Below, piece after piece: positions 8,228-17,685 of a stretch of DNA of 64,000 bases. How positions within the stretch are numbered: the first letter of the stretch is position 1; each line of letters starts with the position of its first letter. The DNA is from JAQVWU01 sp964628455 (GTDB taxonomy: Bacteria > Bacillota > Clostridia > Oscillospirales > CAG-272): contig CAZVPD010000003.1 in the NCBI GenBank assembly GCA_964628455.1, positions 1 to 64,000 on the forward strand, read 5' to 3'. Both the position numbers and the translations under genes were made by a program. The notes beneath the pieces were generated by a model. It saw nothing but the letters and a program-made list of their open reading frames with translations. It made no database searches and was not told the origin of the DNA.

Positions 8228-10582
8228 ATGCAGAACAAACTTACAATGAGATATCCTTCGTCCTGGCAGGGTGACATGTGGCGCGAAGGCGCCCCCTGCG
8301 GGAACGGTCTTGTCGGAGCGCTGGTATACGGCGGTATTTATAAAGAGAACATCCTTCTGAATCACGCGTATTTATGGCGCGGCGGCCGGAATGAACCGCT
8401 GCCCGACGTCAGCGGAAAACTGCCTGAGATCAGAAGACTGCTCGATGAAAACAATCCTTTCGATGCGGACGGGATACTGGCCGGCGCTCTGCGGGAACGC
8501 GGTTACGGCGGCGACACCTGCAATCCTCTTCCCCTTTGCGACATTCGGATCAACACGCCCGTAAAAGACGTCTTTTCGCATTACAGGCGCGAGATCGATA
8601 TGGAAAAAGCCGAGGTGACCGTCAGCTGGACCGAAAAAGCGGTACATTTCACACGTTCCGTATTCGTTTCCCGCCTGAATCATCTGATATTCACCCGCTA
8701 TGCCTGCGACAGGACCGGAGCTCTCGATACGGCGGTAACCGTTTGCGTCCACGACACGGAGACACTGGGCGCGGTCGTCATCGAAAACGCCGAAACCCGT
8801 GTCTCGGGAAATATGATCTGTTTCGCCGCCTATAATCAGTCGGTGTTTTACGGCGGTGATTACGGCGCGGTAAGCCGTGTTGTCACCGACGGAGAAACCG
8901 AGGCGGACGGCCCTTACCTGAAAATAAAAAAAGCGTCTGAAATATTGATCGCAACAAAAGTATTTGCCGGAAGCGGACGGGAAAGGGAATTCGCGCAGGC
9001 CCGAGAGGATCTCTCCCGTGTTTTTGATTATAACGAAGAGTTGTCGGCGCATACTGCCCTGCACAAACCTCTCTTCCGTGGCGTAAACTTTGAAATATCG
9101 GAAACGCACACTTCAAACGAGGAACTTTTGCTGCAGGCGTTCGAGGATGAATGCCCGAACGAACTGACCGAAAAGCTGTATGCCTACGGCAGGTATCTGT
9201 TTGTCTGCTCCTCTTCGGATAAAGATACGCTGCCCTGTCATCTGGTCGGTTTATGGAACGGCACATACAACTGCTTCTGGGCGATCTATATGTACAACAT
9301 CAATTTCGAAATGATCTACTGGCAGGCGCTCAGCGGGAATTTGCCCTCTTATCTGCGCCTTGCGCTCGATTATACGGAAAAATTTACCGATGACTTCAGG
9401 GAGAATGCGCGCAGGCTTTTCGGCTGCCGGGGCATCTACATCAACTCCGTAAACACTCCGGAATCGGGCATTTCGAAATGCGGCGCTTCCCATATACTGA
9501 ACTGGACCGGAGGAGCCGCCTGGTTTGCCCAGCATTTCTGGGACTATTACCGCTATACGGAGGACACCGAATATTTAAAAAAGCACGCGCTTCCCTTTAT
9601 GTATGAAGCCGCTCTGTTTTATGAGGACTTCGCCGTCCCGGGGGAAAACGGATATTATGTGCTGTACCCCTCGACCTCTCCGGAAAACTGCGCGCAGAAT
9701 ATAAAGGACATGTCCCCCTCCGGCCATGAAGCGCAGATTTCGGTGAACGCGACGCTCGAAACGGCGCTGATGAAGGAACTGCTGGTGAATTTGATCAGCG
9801 GCAGCATAATCACCGGCATGTATGCGGAAAAACGCGATAAATGGCGTGACATGCTGGCGCATATCGCCCCTTACCGGATAAACACCGACGGTGCCGTTAA
9901 GGAATGGCAGCATGATTTCTACGGAGAAAACTACAGGCACCGCCACCAGAGCCATCTGTATCCGGTTTTTCCGGGCTGCGAGATCGCCGAAAAAGATGAG
10001 ATCTATCCGGCATTCGTCCGGGCTGAAGAACTCAGAATGGAGCACGGCCTTCAGGATCAGAGCAGCTGGTCCATGGTTTTCATGTCCTGCGTCATGGCCC
10101 GCATGCAGCGCGGCGAAGAGGCTTTAAAGGCCGTCGGTACGATCGCACGTACCTGCCTGATGAATAATTTCTTTACTGTTCACAACGACTGGCGCAGAAT
10201 GGGACCTGCGGCATGCGATGATTTCAGAGTCGCGCCCTTTCAGATAGACGGCAACACGGGAATACCCGCCGCGATCAACGAAATGCTGCTCCAGTCTCAG
10301 CATGATGAGATTTTTCTGCTTCCCGCTTTGCCGGGAAAATGGGCACAGGGAAAAATCGAAGGACTTCTCGCGCGCGGCAACATCCTTTGCGATATTTACT
10401 GGAAGGACGGCAGCGCAAGGGCTGTTCTGACCCCCCGGGGAGGAGTCAGACACAAGACGGTCCGCCTCGGAAGCGGATATGTCTTTGCCGACGGAAGCAC
10501 CCTGGCGGACCATACATTCAGCCTTCCATTGGAACTTGAATTTTTCGAAGCAAAAAAGGCAGACGGAAGGAGCGCTTTATGA
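8228..10582 (+). CDS. Glycoside hydrolase family 95 protein (alpha-L-fucosidase/alpha-L-galactosidase type)
   Basis: A 784-residue inverting glycosidase of the GH95 type. Residues matching the catalytic set known from bifidobacterial 1,2-alpha-L-fucosidase are visible: the asparagine pair in YNINFEM (N357, N359), the general acid in TSPEN (E486) and the QIDGN aspartate (D674). The N-terminus carries the family's super-sandwich start (GNGLVGALVYGGI), the (alpha/alpha)6 barrel follows, and HRHQSHLYPVFPG is typical. No signal peptide is present, so the substrate is a cytoplasmic oligosaccharide, for example from xyloglucan, host glycans or pectin side chains. Its last four bases overlap the next start (ATGA), indicating translational coupling to the second URO-D-like gene. 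Confidence 0.88.
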   Translation: MQNKLTMRYPSSWQGDMWREGAPCGNGLVGALVYGGIYKENILLNHAYLWRGGRNEPLPDVSGKLPEIRRLLDENNPFDADGILAGALRERGYGGDTCNPLPLCDIRINTPVKDVFSHYRREIDMEKAEVTVSWTEKAVHFTRSVFVSRLNHLIFTRYACDRTGALDTAVTVCVHDTETLGAVVIENAETRVSGNMICFAAYNQSVFYGGDYGAVSRVVTDGETEADGPYLKIKKASEILIATKVFAGSGREREFAQAREDLSRVFDYNEELSAHTALHKPLFRGVNFEISETHTSNEELLLQAFEDECPNELTEKLYAYGRYLFVCSSSDKDTLPCHLVGLWNGTYNCFWAIYMYNINFEMIYWQALSGNLPSYLRLALDYTEKFTDDFRENARRLFGCRGIYINSVNTPESGISKCGASHILNWTGGAAWFAQHFWDYYRYTEDTEYLKKHALPFMYEAALFYEDFAVPGENGYYVLYPSTSPENCAQNIKDMSPSGHEAQISVNATLETALMKELLVNLISGSIITGMYAEKRDKWRDMLAHIAPYRINTDGAVKEWQHDFYGENYRHRHQSHLYPVFPGCEIAEKDEIYPAFVRAEELRMEHGLQDQSSWSMVFMSCVMARMQRGEEALKAVGTIARTCLMNNFFTVHNDWRRMGPAACDDFRVAPFQIDGNTGIPAAINEMLLQSQHDEIFLLPALPGKWAQGKIEGLLARGNILCDIYWKDGSARAVLTPRGGVRHKTVRLGSGYVFADGSTLADHTFSLPLELEFFEAKKADGRSAL

Positions 10583-11592
10583 CCAAAAGAGACTATGTGC
10601 TTTCGGCAGTAAAGCATAAGAGCGCCGATAAAGTCCCGTATTGCATCCGCCTGACCGGTGAAGCGTATAATCTATACGGGGAAAGACTGCTCAAAGACTA
10701 TTACAGTAAGGAAGTTTCGGACGATCTGAAAGAAGGCAGGATCAGTTTCACACAGGCAGTGGAACTTTCGATGGGAAATTTCATGATAGAACCGGGATTT
10801 CCGTGGTGGAACTGGGATTACGCGAATACGGATCCCGTCTATTCGAGACCGGAAGAAGAACCCCCGGTGATGCCCGCGGTCGTCCGTTATGACACCGAAG
10901 AGAACTTCCGTTCCTTTTATTCGAAAGCCGAATTTTTCGCCGATAAATATCAGGTTTATACGACGGCTCTGATATGGGGCAGTCACTGGGAAAAAGCCTA
11001 TTTTACAAGGGGGATCGAAAATTTCCTCGCGGACCTTGCGGGCTTTCCGGACTTCGCGCAGAAGCTTCTCGATTATATCGTCCATACAAACATGCAGATC
11101 CTGCCGAATATCGCAACCTGCCCTCATCTTGACGGGATACTGCTCGGAAGCGACTGGGGCACGCAGAACGACCTGATCATGTCTCCGGCAACCTGGAAAA
11201 CCATGATCAGAAAAGGTGAAAAAATACAGTATGACCTGATAAAATCCTTTAACAAGGACGTGATGGTTCACTCCTGCGGCAACGTCACCAAACTCATCGG
11301 AGAACTGGTGCTTCTGGGCGTCGATATCCTGAATCCCGTACAGCCCGAATGTATGGATCTGAAGGAACTGAAGCAAAAATACGGTGACAGGCTTACTTTC
11401 TGGGGAGGTATCAGCACGCAGAAAACACTGCCATACGGCACACCCGAAGAAGTGAAAAAAGAAACGGAACAGACGATACGGCTGATGAGCGAAAACGGCG
11501 GCTATATCACCTGCGCCTCGCAGGAGATTCAATGCGACGTGCCCTATGAAAATTTGACCGCGATGATAAACACAGCCAGGTCTTTTGCCTGA
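10579..11592 (+). CDS. Uroporphyrinogen decarboxylase-fold protein, second copy
   Basis: A 337-residue URO-D superfamily protein beginning MTKRDYVLSAVKHKSADKV, close to the R-E-R-V/P-x-x-E layout of many MtaA-like proteins. It has VMVHSCGN near residue 230 and a FWGGIST segment with a cysteine (PEC) in between that could complete a zinc site. It overlaps the GH95 stop by 4 bases behind AAGGAGCG, so the two are translated together. It is the last gene of the four-gene operon, closed by the hairpin at 11617-11669. Not a likely HemE: context is carbohydrate use. Reaction unknown. Confidence 0.82.
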   Translation: MTKRDYVLSAVKHKSADKVPYCIRLTGEAYNLYGERLLKDYYSKEVSDDLKEGRISFTQAVELSMGNFMIEPGFPWWNWDYANTDPVYSRPEEEPPVMPAVVRYDTEENFRSFYSKAEFFADKYQVYTTALIWGSHWEKAYFTRGIENFLADLAGFPDFAQKLLDYIVHTNMQILPNIATCPHLDGILLGSDWGTQNDLIMSPATWKTMIRKGEKIQYDLIKSFNKDVMVHSCGNVTKLIGELVLLGVDILNPVQPECMDLKELKQKYGDRLTFWGGISTQKTLPYGTPEEVKKETEQTIRLMSENGGYITCASQEIQCDVPYENLTAMINTARSFA

Positions 11593-11616
11593 AACCGCGG
11601 GGTCCAAACGGATAAA

Positions 11617-11669
11617 ACAAAAAAAGCAGGCGATTCTCCGGAATTTATCTGCCGGAATGTCTGCTTTTT
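11617..11669. terminator. Bidirectional terminator between two convergent URO-D-like genes
   Basis: AAAAAGCAG (11621-11629) pairs with CTGCTTTTT (11661-11669), with a second inner stem around CTCCGG/CCGGAATG; A/T-runs on both sides. Confidence 0.85.
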
Positions 11670-11709
11670 CATATTTTATGTCTTTACGGATAACGATAAG
11701 GCGCCGCCG

Positions 11710-12807
11710 TTAATTATAGCTGCCCAGAGCCAGTCCTTTTTCGATAAAATATTTGTATGTTTCGTAACGGACCGTTTTCGGAATAGAATGGTCGGAGTGC
11801 AGGACATAAGCGTGTCCCTGTTTGACCACGGGTATTTTAGCCTCCAGTTCCGCGTCGATGATCGCCCTGTCATTCGAATAAAGGCAGCGGACGTCTATCC
11901 CCCCGATGAGAGCGATTTTATCCCCGTGGTTTTTAAATATGCGCAGCAGGTCCATGCCGGCTTTGACTTCGATAACCTGAAGCCCGTCGATCCCCGCGCG
12001 GATCATGCCGGGGAGCAGCGGCTCCACAAAACCGCAGGAGTGCATGACCACGGGAAGTCCGATGCCGTGCGCATAGTCACAGGTGAGTTTATGTGCGGGA
12101 TATATAAACTCGTCATACATTTCGGGAGACATGAACGGAGCGTTTTTAAAGCCCATATCCTCATAATACCAGACTCCGTCGGGTTTCCCCTCTTCCTCAA
12201 AAAGGATTTTCTGAAGACTTACCGTCAGTTCCGCGAAGGTGTTCGTCATATCGGACACCCATTCGGGGTCGTCCAGCATACCCATCAGCATCCCGACATG
12301 ACCGCATACCGGATGCATGCATTCAAACACATTGACACCGCTCCAGAAAAAGAAGCGTTCTTTGGATGCCGCGTATGCTTTGGCACCCCTGTAAGCCTCA
12401 AAGTTGATGCGCCGACGGTAGTTTGCCGGATCGAGAAGCCGGGGTTTTATGAGTTCATCCCATTTTTCACGGCAGTCTATATCAAAAGCGATGTGTTCAG
12501 GGGTGGAATCGTGTTTTTTATGACGGCGGAGGGTGGCATAGTTGCCGTCCTTCGCGGTTACCGTATCTTCATCTTCGGCAACGACAAACGGAACAAAATC
12601 AAGGTCCGCGCACAGATTGAAAGGCCAGCAGGTTGTCAGATCATAATTAAAATGGTCTTCGAAACCTTCGCCCGGTTTTATTTCGGAGGTGGTGTCCTCG
12701 CCCGAAGTCCACGCGCGGTGGGTATCGCCCCAAAAATGTTCATACAGGCCGATCCTGTCGGTAGGCTTATGCCGAAGTATGCACGATATGCGTTCTTTGC
12801 CTGTCAT
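11710..12807 (-). CDS. Uroporphyrinogen decarboxylase-fold protein, third copy
   Basis: A 365-residue URO-D superfamily protein starting MTGKERISCILRHKPTDRIG, with VMHSCGF, a GGIDVRCLYSN segment and a C-terminal HSDHSIPKTV motif typical of MtaA-like relatives of unknown substrate. The frame stays open to 12909, but the start at 12807 is preferred: it follows AAGGA by 11 bases and aligns with the family N-terminus. It lies 64 bases downstream of the CapA-like gene on the same strand and converges with the GH95 operon, so three URO-D-like genes occur within 7 kb. Confidence 0.82.
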   Translation of the reverse strand: MTGKERISCILRHKPTDRIGLYEHFWGDTHRAWTSGEDTTSEIKPGEGFEDHFNYDLTTCWPFNLCADLDFVPFVVAEDEDTVTAKDGNYATLRRHKKHDSTPEHIAFDIDCREKWDELIKPRLLDPANYRRRINFEAYRGAKAYAASKERFFFWSGVNVFECMHPVCGHVGMLMGMLDDPEWVSDMTNTFAELTVSLQKILFEEEGKPDGVWYYEDMGFKNAPFMSPEMYDEFIYPAHKLTCDYAHGIGLPVVMHSCGFVEPLLPGMIRAGIDGLQVIEVKAGMDLLRIFKNHGDKIALIGGIDVRCLYSNDRAIIDAELEAKIPVVKQGHAYVLHSDHSIPKTVRYETYKYFIEKGLALGSYN

Positions 12808-12871
12808 AATCGTTACCATCCTTATTTTTATAGAATAAATTTGGAATATTCGAATAACGGGAGACTTTAGA

Positions 12872-14263
12872 TCACCGGCCGGGAGCGGCTGTAACCCGTC
12901 CGCTGTCATCGATGTCGATCTCGGAGGAAAGACTTTCGATTGTTCCGAGTATGCGCATTCCGTCTTCCGTACCGGCTGCCGAGGAGGTTACTCCTCCCGT
13001 CTGAAGACAGGGTATGACCTTTACGGCGAGACCTTTTCCGTCGGCGGTTATTTCGAGAAGTGCGGTCTCTCCGTCCTCATGGTTAAACCAGAAATTGCCG
13101 AGACTGTATACGATAGGCCTGCCTTTATAAAATTCGATCTCCTGCAGGCAGTGGGGATGCGAACCGACCACGGCATCGGCTCCCGCGTCGATATACTGTT
13201 TCGCCTGTTCTGTCTGGGCTTTCTCAAGAGCATCCGTATTTTCTGTTCCCCAGTGCGGATATGCTATGACATAATCGGCGTTCGCCTTTGCTTCGGAAAT
13301 AACCGCAAGAAACCGGTCCGGTTTATACGTGCGCAGCACCCCGCTCCTGTATTCGCCGGCTTCGGGGGTAAAGGGCATTTTTTCCGCTCTGGTAGCGGCA
13401 ACAAAGGCTATTTTTATTCCGTTTACTATATAATAGCGCGGAGACGAGGCATCGGCAATAGTCCGTCCGCCTCCGGTATATTCGATTCCGGCGCCTTCAA
13501 GCGTTTCGATCGTATCGATAAACGCTTCGGACCCGTAGTCGTAAACGTGGTTGTTAGCCAGTGAAACAATGTCGACGCCCATTTCGGCGAGAAGGGACAC
13601 ATTCGAAGGCGAGGACCGGAAGGTGTAGTATTTGTTTTCCAGCGGTTCTCCCCTGTCGGAAAAAACGAACTCATTGTTGACCAGCGTCAGGTCCGCGGCA
13701 TTCATGCGTTCAAGCAGCCCGCCTGAGATGCATTCGGAAAGAACTCCGCCTTTCTCCGCAAGAACAGCCATCGTTTCCCAGTCATCCGCAAGGCATACAT
13801 CGCCTGTCATAACTATTTTAACCGGTTTGCCGTTTTCGCTTCCCGAAGGGACAGCCGTTCCCGTATACAGGTCTTTTAATGTGTGGAGCGTCATACCGCT
13901 GATTTCATACCAGAACATGCTGTCCGCCAGATCCGCAGCGGACGCTTTATGCATAAGCTGTCTGTATACGTCGCTTCCGGCTGTTTTTTCAAGCCACAGG
14001 ACAAAGCCATAATCCATAAATGACGGAAGCTCTGCACCGGCACTGAGAACCGCGAAAACTTCATCGGGGGTAACGGGAGGCTCCGTGAGGTTTTCATCCG
14101 GCTCGAGCCCCGCGTCGCGGGTCTCCTCCCCGGGTATCCGATCTCCGGAGATATCCGACGCGTGAATCTTTCCGCCGCTGTCTGCGGATATCCAGACGGC
14201 AAGGCAGACGGGAGTGAGTATAATCATGACCGAGACAAAAAATATTGTCAGGCGCTGTTTCAT
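12872..14263 (-). CDS. CapA-family (PGA_cap) metallophosphatase-fold protein, membrane anchored
   Basis: A 463-residue protein with one N-terminal hydrophobic segment (about residues 5-26, signal anchor or signal peptide), a 110-residue variable region, then the PGA_cap domain (about 148-430). Motifs visible include IVMTGDVCLADDW, VNNEFVFSDRGEP, SLANNHVYDYG, AYPHWGTE and VVGSHPHCLQ plus a YSLGNFWFN end. CapA was named for poly-gamma-glutamate capsule synthesis, but many homologues occur without the capBC genes, as here, and their role is unclear. It should act outside the membrane. Start supported by GAGGAAACC upstream and a promoter at 14348-14376. Confidence 0.85.
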   Translation of the reverse strand: MKQRLTIFFVSVMIILTPVCLAVWISADSGGKIHASDISGDRIPGEETRDAGLEPDENLTEPPVTPDEVFAVLSAGAELPSFMDYGFVLWLEKTAGSDVYRQLMHKASAADLADSMFWYEISGMTLHTLKDLYTGTAVPSGSENGKPVKIVMTGDVCLADDWETMAVLAEKGGVLSECISGGLLERMNAADLTLVNNEFVFSDRGEPLENKYYTFRSSPSNVSLLAEMGVDIVSLANNHVYDYGSEAFIDTIETLEGAGIEYTGGGRTIADASSPRYYIVNGIKIAFVAATRAEKMPFTPEAGEYRSGVLRTYKPDRFLAVISEAKANADYVIAYPHWGTENTDALEKAQTEQAKQYIDAGADAVVGSHPHCLQEIEFYKGRPIVYSLGNFWFNHEDGETALLEITADGKGLAVKVIPCLQTGGVTSSAAGTEDGMRILGTIESLSSEIDIDDSGRVTAAPGR

Positions 14264-14347
14264 AAAAAGGTTTCCTCGGGATATTTATTTTAATTTTACG
14301 GTTTAATATATTTAACGGGCAGAAAAGCATTTAAACATACTAAACAT

Positions 14348-14376
14348 ACTATACCACAGGATCATGGAATATTCAA
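14348..14376 (-). promoter_or_regulatory. Probable sigma-A promoter of the CapA-family gene
   Basis: On the minus strand TTGAAT (14371-14376), 17-base spacer, TATAGT (14348-14353), about 85 bases before the CapA start. Confidence 0.55.
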
Positions 14377-14474
14377 GCGGAATTTTTTTTACGCATATAA
14401 CAGCCGGCTGCCGGATCCAAAGCGTTTTTCGTTCTTATCCGACGCGGGCAGAAAGGAGTTTTACTTTTTCGCTT

Positions 14475-15629
14475 TTACCGGATCAGCATTTCTTTAACCT
14501 CCCCGGCGTTTTTTATCAGGGGGATTTCCGGACAGCGGCAGAATTTCTGATGAACATCGTTTAAAACAAGATGCTCAATCACAACATTCCGGTCAATCTG
14601 TATCGTTGGCGCCTCGGTTTCCGCTTCTTCATTCCTGTAAACACCGGAAATCGAAACATTTCCGCATCTGATGCCTTCCGCAAACCATATGACGGGATTG
14701 TATTTTATCGATTTTTCATGTGTTCCCTTCCCGTAAGGGATATCCACGCTGTCGATAAAGCGTCTGTCGGCGTCAGGCTGCTGCGGATGCTTCGAACAGA
14801 ATACATTCTCAATTGAAATGCCGTCAAACAGGGACGGAGCTCCCGGAACGATGTTGTGATGCGTGAAAGAAATTCCGTAAAAACGATAGGTGCCGAAGAT
14901 ATTGCGGACAGAAACGTTTTTCATGGGGCTGCCGCAGGAAAGCAGCCGGACCGCTGTATACCCGTTATCCGCATAAAGGCTGTCGACTGAAATATTTTCT
15001 ATGATTCCCTGCTTTACATTGAGGTTGTTTCCGTCGTCATAAGCATCGTCACAGTTCAGAGCTACCAGGTCGTCGTTTGTCGCTCCTTTGATATTACGGA
15101 TAAAACCGTTTCGGGCCCGCCCCTGTATATGAACCCCGTCCATATTCGGACGCAGCATATTATAATCGAAGGTGATGTTTTCAACCGTGAATCTGTCGGC
15201 GCCTGTAATCTGCATCGCATAACTTTCCGGATCCTTCACGGTTAAATTTCTGATATTCAGATCCTCGATGTTCTCAAAGCGCATGACAGGCCCCATGAAA
15301 TACGGCTTGCCCGGATGGTTTTTCCCGCGTTTTTGCGCCCTGTTGTTGCCATTCCATACACCGCCCTCCACCGTAATGCGCCGGTTCGTTTTTTCTTTTC
15401 CGCAGCATTCGTTTTTCAGCATAAAGCAGCAGGCTCCGTCGGCAAGAAAGATCTCTGCTCCGAACGACAGGACCAGCGCGGTGTCGTCCCCGATAACAAG
15501 CGAATCTGAAATACGGTATTTCCCTTCGGGTATCGCTACCTCTCCCCGGCGGTCCAGTCCGGCCTGTATTCCCGCGGTATCGTCATGCTCTCCGTCTCCG
15601 TAAAGCTTCATATCGTTATTGATCGTCAT
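14475..15629 (-). CDS. Right-handed beta-helix protein, GH28-like (non-canonical active site)
   Basis: A 384-residue parallel beta-helix protein beginning with a pectate-lyase-like YGDGEHDDTAGIQAGL segment. It retains an N-x-D (RPNMDGVHIQG) and a DD (NDDLVALNCDD) as in polygalacturonases, but the GHG and RIK motifs of active GH28 enzymes are not recognisable. It may be a divergent GH28, an epimerase-like or a sugar-binding beta-helix. No signal peptide; cytoplasmic. The frame extends upstream to 15818, but the start at 15629 has CAGGAG 6 bases before ATG. It is divergent from the oxidoreductase/epimerase pair across 135 bases, so probably co-regulated. Confidence 0.75.
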   Translation of the reverse strand: MTINNDMKLYGDGEHDDTAGIQAGLDRRGEVAIPEGKYRISDSLVIGDDTALVLSFGAEIFLADGACCFMLKNECCGKEKTNRRITVEGGVWNGNNRAQKRGKNHPGKPYFMGPVMRFENIEDLNIRNLTVKDPESYAMQITGADRFTVENITFDYNMLRPNMDGVHIQGRARNGFIRNIKGATNDDLVALNCDDAYDDGNNLNVKQGIIENISVDSLYADNGYTAVRLLSCGSPMKNVSVRNIFGTYRFYGISFTHHNIVPGAPSLFDGISIENVFCSKHPQQPDADRRFIDSVDIPYGKGTHEKSIKYNPVIWFAEGIRCGNVSISGVYRNEEAETEAPTIQIDRNVVIEHLVLNDVHQKFCRCPEIPLIKNAGEVKEMLIR

Positions 15630-15764
15630 ACACAGCTCCTGTGGCTGCATTGACCGCGGCAGCCGGATACGCGGCCTGTAAAAGATTTTAAGGCATAAAT
15701 AACCGGTTTCCGCCTCATGATTATTAAAATAAAAATAAAACAAAAACGTAAAGAAAGGCAAAAA

Positions 15765-16787
15765 ATGAAAATCAAACTGGGAATAGTCGGCCTCGGAAGA
15801 GCCGGAAGAGGTATGCATCTCGATGAACTGGAGGGCTCACGCGATCTTTTTGAAATTTCGGCTGTATGTGACTCGATAAAAGAACGCGCCGACGAGGTTG
15901 CGGCCAGATACGGCTGCCGGGCTTATTATAATATCACGGACTTTCTTGCGGATGACGGTTTTGAAATGGCCGATATCGCGACCCGCTCGTGCGACCACTG
16001 CCGTCATGCTGTCATGAGCATGGAAGCCGGAAAACATGTTCTGCTGGAAAAACCGATGGCGGCCGACTTAAGCGAAGCCCTGCTGATTTTCGAAACAAGC
16101 GCGAAACTCGGAAGGAAGCTGTATATCCGGCACAACCGGCGCTGGGAGGGACCGTTTAATCAGGCTCTGGCGATCATTAATTCCGGAGTCATCGGCGATG
16201 TATTCGAAGTCAGGCTTACGCGCAGCGGGTTTGAAACACGCAACGACTGGCAGACATTAAGAAAATACGGGGGAGGGCAGCTGCTCAACTGGGGACCGCA
16301 CATCATCGACCAGGCGCTCGTGTTCGGCGAAGGCTATACCGATTTATTTTATAATATAAAGCAGATCAACGCCAGCGGAGACTGCGAAGATCATATAAAA
16401 ACCGTCTTTACCGGAAAAAACAAAAGGATTATCGATCTGGAGATAAGCGGAGGGTGCGCGCTCAGTCTGCCGCTTTATACGGCATACGGTTCGAGGGGTT
16501 CGTTCGAAATGTATGACGACCGCACCGAACTGAAATATGTGAACCGTGACTTCAGCATCATCAAGTTTGAGGCGAATGAGGGGACACCCGGCGAATATTT
16601 CGCCAACAGCGGTGATATATCCTGGACAACCGAAACGATTCCGACCGAACACGTGAGGCTCGATCAGGTTTGGAAAGCTGTCTATGAAGATTATAACGGA
16701 ATAAAACCCTACCGCATCACAAAGGAACAGGCGCTTGCGGTCATGGAAGTGATCGCAAAGGTAAAACAGGGACGCGTTGCATTATAA
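15765..16787 (+). CDS. Gfo/Idh/MocA family oxidoreductase (copy A)
   Basis: A 340-residue NAD(P)-dependent sugar or inositol dehydrogenase-like protein. The N-terminal Rossmann fold opens IVGLGRAGRG (GxGxxG) and the catalytic-lysine motif is LLEKPMA near residue 95; the C-terminal alpha/beta domain follows, with GGGQLLNWGPHIIDQAL. The start at 15765 (MKIKLGIVGLG) is favoured over upstream in-frame ATGs because AAAGG lies 7 bases away. It is followed 40 bases later by an isomerase/epimerase, the usual pairing in myo-inositol-like or keto-sugar pathways. Substrate not determined. Confidence 0.88.
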   Translation: MKIKLGIVGLGRAGRGMHLDELEGSRDLFEISAVCDSIKERADEVAARYGCRAYYNITDFLADDGFEMADIATRSCDHCRHAVMSMEAGKHVLLEKPMAADLSEALLIFETSAKLGRKLYIRHNRRWEGPFNQALAIINSGVIGDVFEVRLTRSGFETRNDWQTLRKYGGGQLLNWGPHIIDQALVFGEGYTDLFYNIKQINASGDCEDHIKTVFTGKNKRIIDLEISGGCALSLPLYTAYGSRGSFEMYDDRTELKYVNRDFSIIKFEANEGTPGEYFANSGDISWTTETIPTEHVRLDQVWKAVYEDYNGIKPYRITKEQALAVMEVIAKVKQGRVAL

Positions 16788-16827
16788 ATTACACGTTATA
16801 TATTATTAATGAGAAGGAATTATTTCT

Positions 16828-17571
16828 ATGATCAGAACAGGTGTGGCCGACTACGGCATGAATTGTTATTACGGCGGATTTTATGACTATTCCGCGCGTA
16901 TGGACGCGCTCGCAAAGATCGGATACGACGGCATCGAAAGGATGTCTCCGCGGAATTACACGGATGCCTGTCAAAAGCTGATCGTTCTCGCCGAACGCAG
17001 AATGAGTTTTTCTACGGTTGAAGCCGAAGACACCGAACAATCGATCAAACTGACGGCAGCATTCGGGAAAAAATACATCTGGGCGGATAAATCTCCCTTC
17101 GTGTCCTCCTTTGACGATTACTGCCGAACAGTGAGTTATCTCGAAGAGGCCTGCGCCCGATACGGCATTTGCCCTGCGGTCCACAACCATCTGGGCTCGC
17201 TTGTCGAAAGTCAGGAGCAGCTGGAAGAATTTCTTGCACGCTGTCCGGGAACCGGCCTTATCCTTGATACAGCGCATCTCGCGGTTGCCGGCGGAGATAT
17301 CCTGTATATCCTTGCGAAATATTTCGAGCGGGTAAAAGCCGTTCATATAAAAGAATGGCATATAAACGATCCGTTGACGAAAAACATACGGGAAGGACGA
17401 TTCTGCGGTTTGCGTCAGGGCAATTATGATATAGACAATGAAGGCTTCGTAAAGGAATTGCTCAGACGCGGTTACGGCGAATGGATATTTATCGAACAGG
17501 ATACGCATCTGCGAGAACCGCTTGAGGATCTGAAGGAAAGCCGTCAGATCCTGCGAAGCTGGGGTATATGA
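16828..17571 (+). CDS. Sugar phosphate isomerase/epimerase, xylose-isomerase-like TIM barrel (copy A)
   Basis: A 247-residue AP-endonuclease-2/xylose-isomerase-fold protein (IolE/IolI/Hyi type). Visible metal-site segments are AVHNHLGS, GLILDTAHLAVAGGD, VKAVHIKEW and a final IFIEQD, which supply the usual E/D/H/E ligands. It is slightly shorter than the usual 270-300. With the preceding oxidoreductase it forms a two-gene unit ended by the hairpin at 17636-17680. Likely epimerises or isomerises a keto-sugar or inositol derivative. Confidence 0.85.
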   Translation: MIRTGVADYGMNCYYGGFYDYSARMDALAKIGYDGIERMSPRNYTDACQKLIVLAERRMSFSTVEAEDTEQSIKLTAAFGKKYIWADKSPFVSSFDDYCRTVSYLEEACARYGICPAVHNHLGSLVESQEQLEEFLARCPGTGLILDTAHLAVAGGDILYILAKYFERVKAVHIKEWHINDPLTKNIREGRFCGLRQGNYDIDNEGFVKELLRRGYGEWIFIEQDTHLREPLEDLKESRQILRSWGI

Positions 17572-17635
17572 GCTGTTCCCCGGACTGAGACGATAAAATC
17601 CCGAATCTGACAGGATGGGATACCTAAACAGAATC

Positions 17636-17680
17636 ATTCTCCGGTTTCTTCCATAAAACCGGAGAATGACTTTCTTTTTT
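17636..17680. terminator. Bidirectional terminator
   Basis: Perfect 12-base stem (ATTCTCCGGTTT, 17636-17647; complement 17657-17668), then a T-rich run. It ends the plus-strand pair and lies just beyond the GGGtGRT gene stop on the minus strand. Confidence 0.88.
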
Positions 17681-17685
17681 ATGTA

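Noticed and set aside
6195..12807. URO-D-like genes as HemE of haem synthesis
   Set aside because: Motifs (HSCG) and carbohydrate context point to the MtaA-like branch; no other haem genes present.
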